From NCBI GenBank assembly GCA_007124105.1, contig SLFT01000033.1:1-9440 (forward strand): DNA of 9,440 nt, in the 5' to 3' direction. The notes under the pieces are model-generated. The model had not been told where the DNA came from. It saw only the letters and a program-made list of their open reading frames with translations, and made no database searches. Source of the DNA: Candidatus Hydrogenedentota bacterium (GTDB lineage Bacteria; Hydrogenedentota; Hydrogenedentia; Hydrogenedentales; CAITNO01). Numbering within the stretch: the first letter of the stretch is position 1; the number at the start of each line of letters is the position of its first letter. The position numbers and the translations under genes were made by a program. Positions 7,867 to 9,440 of this stretch are shown in pieces.

Positions 7867-8100
7867 TTAGACCGTCTGTAATTCTCGCACATGAGAAATA
7901 TCGAAACGCGATACGGGACGAAGTTGATGGCTTGCCACAGTCACAACCGCCACGGTCTGTCCATCCAGGGTCATAAACTCTACTTCATAAGCGCTGTTGC
8001 CCTGGTGGATATGCACCACCGTGCCGACATCTCCCGCTTCAAGTTTTTCATCGGGAAAATCAGCCGTCAGCACCACACAATCATGTTCCTTGATCATCAT
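7867..8100 (-). CDS. DUF4926-like small protein, second gene of a two-gene module
   Basis: The protein has 77 residues and starts MMIKEHD. The pattern is that of DUF4926: a short strand (DCVVLTADFP), then EAGDVGTVVHIH at about 24-35, then YEVEFMTLDGQTVAVVTV at about 40-57, and QLRPV near 61-65. This is an SH3-like small beta-barrel layout. The biochemical role of the family is not known to me. I chose the ATG at 8100 because TGGAG lies 5 nt upstream and it overlaps the previous gene's stop by 4 nt (ATGA), which implies translational coupling. A longer frame from 8163 lies entirely over the upstream gene and lacks family similarity. In cyanobacteria and other bacteria, DUF4926 genes commonly sit beside DUF6883 genes, as here; by recollection these pairs resemble toxin-antitoxin modules. 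The role here is inferred. Confidence 0.8.
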   Translation of the reverse strand: MMIKEHDCVVLTADFPDEKLEAGDVGTVVHIHQGNSAYEVEFMTLDGQTVAVVTVASHQLRPVSRFDISHVRELQTV

Positions 8101-8439
8101 TTTGTCTCCAGAGGATAGGCGGTTATCAACCGTGGAGCGATCACACCTTTGTCCATTTGCCAAACACTCCGCACAACGGGGCAGCGACCATCTGGCGTAT
8201 TCAGTTCACCCTCCACTACGTAGCGCGGGCCAAACCCTGTCTCACTCACGGCGGCTATTTCATGCTTGCATCCGTGTTCACGCAGCGCCTCTGCAAATTG
8301 CTCCCAGTTTTCGGCGCAAAAGCCAAACTGAGCAAAAAAACGCGCCTTACCGGCACCCTGGGGATGTCTCAAGTTGAGCAGGTAGTTCATGACGTTTTTC
8401 CAGGTCGCCAATGGCGCTTTCGCAATTGGGCACTTTCAT
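8097..8439 (-). CDS. DUF6883-like protein with an apparent +1 frameshift near codon 15
   Basis: An ATG at 8439 opens a frame reading MKVPNCESAIGDLEK, which looks like the N-terminus of DUF6883 proteins (MK-P-N-x-x-x-A-x-x-D-x-x-K). At an A5 run (minus strand, 8395-8399) similarity moves to the +1 frame. Removing one base gives a continuous EKVMNYLLN, then HPQGAGKARFF, a GPRYVVEGEL strand, PDGRCPVVRSVW and PRLITAYPLE to the stop at 8097. The total of 343 nt is 114 codons plus one extra base. Without a frameshift the only usable start in the second frame is a TTG at 8411 with no good SD, giving 104 residues that lack the family's N-terminus. Related domains occur as stand-alone small proteins and, by recollection, at the C-termini of polymorphic toxins. 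The protein may be a broken or regulated toxin-like partner of the DUF4926 gene, with which it overlaps by 4 nt. Sequencing error at the homopolymer is also possible. Confidence 0.7.
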
Positions 8440-8499
8440 CTTTTGCTCGCTGCCTGACTGATATCTTTTTTGCGCAGCCAGTTGATGACCTTAATTTTT

Positions 8500-8520
8500 A
8501 CGTACACTGGCATTGTACGT
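8500..8520. promoter_or_regulatory. Inverted repeat across the -10 box (ACGTACA-N7-TGTACGT), candidate operator
   Basis: Perfect 7-bp arms at 8500-8506 and 8514-8520 with a 7-nt spacer. The repeat covers the TACAAT -10 element and the likely transcription start of the DUF6883/DUF4926 module. That is where an autorepressor of a toxin-antitoxin-like operon would bind. A further TGTAC copy is at 8530-8534. Confidence 0.4.
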
Positions 8521-8540
8521 CATCTACTTGTACAGTGCAA
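8512..8540 (-). promoter_or_regulatory. Candidate sigma-70 promoter of the DUF6883/DUF4926 module
   Basis: On the minus strand, TTGCAC (8540-8535), a 17-nt spacer and TACAAT (8517-8512) form a promoter-like pair. The -10 matches 5 of 6 consensus bases and the -35 matches TTG plus little else. Transcription would start near 8505, about 65 nt before the ATG at 8439. Confidence 0.4.
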
Positions 8541-8589
8541 ACACTTGAATCATGGCAAGCGTTCCGTCGCTGGCGGCAGACGACAGCGT

Positions 8590-8616
8590 GCATTCCCAAA
8601 TGCGATTTGGGAATGC
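8590..8616. terminator. Perfect 12-bp hairpin after the GH10 gene, no U-tract
   Basis: GCATTCCCAAAT (8590-8601) and ATTTGGGAATGC (8605-8616) are exact reverse complements with loop GCG. The hairpin begins 17 nt after the GH10 stop and ends about 50 nt before the next promoter's -35. The place suits a 3'-end stabiliser or U-less terminator. No T-run follows on either strand, so termination is unproven. Confidence 0.6.
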
Positions 8617-8633
8617 GGGGAATACCGTTGTCA

Positions 8634-9440
8634 TTAAAGAATCACCTCCACCGTGGCAATACTGTCCCCTACCTCCACCGCCTTCTCCTGAGCGCCGACG
8701 GCAACCTGATACGTTCCCTTGAATGCGCGCAGGGCAAACTCCCCGTTCTCGTTGGTAATTCCTTTTTCGTCGGTCCACCATTCTTTGTAGACCAGGTCGC
8801 GATAGGCGTGAAGATTTGGCTTCTCCGACCAGTCCTTCCTGAACATTGCGGCATCGGGACGCCAATGGGCGTCTTCCCAGAAACCCCAGAAAACAAACCC
8901 GCTGCAGGCGGGATGACTGAATGCTGCGGTGAGGAAATCTCGCGTAAACTGCGCCTGCCGCTCTTCATCTTTTGTATTCACGTCAAATTCCGTAACCACT
9001 ATGGGAAGCCCAAAGCGCGCGAACCTGTTAAAAACATGCAGGGCCTCAACAGGCGACACTGGCGGGTCGTGGAAGTGACTTTGAAAGCCGATCCCTTCCA
9101 GGGGCGCATTCGCGTCAAGCAAGGTACGAATAATCTTTTCATAGGCGACACGCTCCTTCACGCAGTCAGGCTCAACAATGTTGTATTCGTTAATGAACAG
9201 GCGGCAGGAATCCGGGAGAGCCGCGCGGGCGTGAAAAAACCATTCGGCCATGGCGGAATCGCCAAGCGCCTCAAGCACCTCGTTATGATGCACCGGTTCA
9301 TTGACAACATCCCATTCGTCCACGAAGTCACAGGTAAATTCCGCCAATTCATCAATATGGTCAAGGATGCGTTGCCGTAGTTGGGGCAGGTTATCGCCCA
9401 GCGATTCTCCCCAGGGTTCCAGGTATTCCCAACTGTGCCA
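8634..9440 (-). CDS. GH10 endo-1,4-beta-xylanase-family protein (partial, N-terminus beyond right edge)
   Basis: The frame is open from 9440 to the stop at 8634, giving 268 residues; signal peptide and start are outside the window. The first visible residues, WHSWEYLEPWG, match the GH10 strand that carries the conserved Trp-His. The acid/base is Glu48 of the visible part (EWDVVNEP; codon 9297-9299) and the nucleophile is the Glu of VVTEFDV (codon 8988-8990), so both catalytic residues are present. FINEYNI, GFQSHFH and GFVFWGFWEDAHWRPDAA are further GH10 signatures. After the barrel, about 48 residues (EWWTDEKGITNENGEFALR..., ending TVEVIL) form a small beta-rich C-terminal extension, typical of the GH10-like proteins I associate with PVC-group and related bacteria. 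GH10 enzymes hydrolyse beta-1,4-xylan internally, but this subgroup is poorly characterised and the substrate here is inferred. Confidence 0.9.
   Translation of the reverse strand, partial: WHSWEYLEPWGESLGDNLPQLRQRILDHIDELAEFTCDFVDEWDVVNEPVHHNEVLEALGDSAMAEWFFHARAALPDSCRLFINEYNIVEPDCVKERVAYEKIIRTLLDANAPLEGIGFQSHFHDPPVSPVEALHVFNRFARFGLPIVVTEFDVNTKDEERQAQFTRDFLTAAFSHPACSGFVFWGFWEDAHWRPDAAMFRKDWSEKPNLHAYRDLVYKEWWTDEKGITNENGEFALRAFKGTYQVAVGAQEKAVEVGDSIATVEVIL

Noticed and set aside
8436..8513. A 25-codon minus-strand ORF (MPVYVKIKVINWLRKKD...) whose TGA overlaps the ATG of the DUF6883-like gene.
   Set aside because: Its ATG lies inside the candidate -10 box, so it would not be on that transcript. 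There is no SD and no recognised family. The ATGA overlap alone is weak evidence for a leader peptide.
8157..9380. A 407-codon open frame on the plus strand.
   Set aside because: It is antisense to the GH10 gene and the small module, both of which have clear family motifs. The plus-strand translation has no recognisable domain.

Overview
The window looks like a piece of chromosome from a moderate-GC, Gram-negative, probably uncultured bacterium that degrades glycans. The best guess is a Planctomycetes/Verrucomicrobia/Lentisphaerae-type lineage or a Hydrogenedentes-like one. The reasons are the style of the GH10 enzyme, a sialidase-like protein with a C-terminal LamG-type domain, and a mutarotase fused to a sodium symporter. 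The sequence alone cannot fix the taxonomy.

Left part (1-2196): a partial minus-strand gene runs off the left edge. It encodes a membrane-anchored, coiled-coil, methionine-rich protein of unknown function. A 351-bp divergent spacer separates it from a plus-strand gene for a secreted protein with five Sel1-like repeats. A 259-bp gap with no recognisable gene follows.

Middle (2197-7622): a sialic-acid locus. A secreted sialidase-like protein (+) faces a two-gene minus-strand operon, nanA (N-acetylneuraminate lyase) followed one base later by an 892-aa fusion. The fusion joins a cyclically permuted NanM/YjhT-type sialic acid mutarotase to a sodium:solute symporter. A coherent path can be inferred: release of sialic acid outside the inner membrane, alpha-to-beta mutarotation at the mouth of the transporter, sodium-driven uptake, and cleavage to N-acetylmannosamine and pyruvate in the cytoplasm. 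ManNAc kinase, ManNAc-6-P epimerase and the nag genes are not in the window. The sialidase-like protein lacks the usual FRIP arginine, so its activity is less certain.

Right part (7623-9440): a palindrome-rich 244-bp spacer upstream of nanA; a small minus-strand two-gene module, DUF6883-like then DUF4926-like, overlapping by 4 nt; and the C-terminal 268 residues of a GH10 xylanase-family glycoside hydrolase running off the right edge. The small module has its own plausible promoter, with an inverted repeat lying across the -10 box, which resembles an autoregulated toxin-antitoxin-type operon. Its first gene carries an apparent +1 frameshift at an A5 run. A perfect 12-bp hairpin without a U-tract lies just after the GH10 gene.
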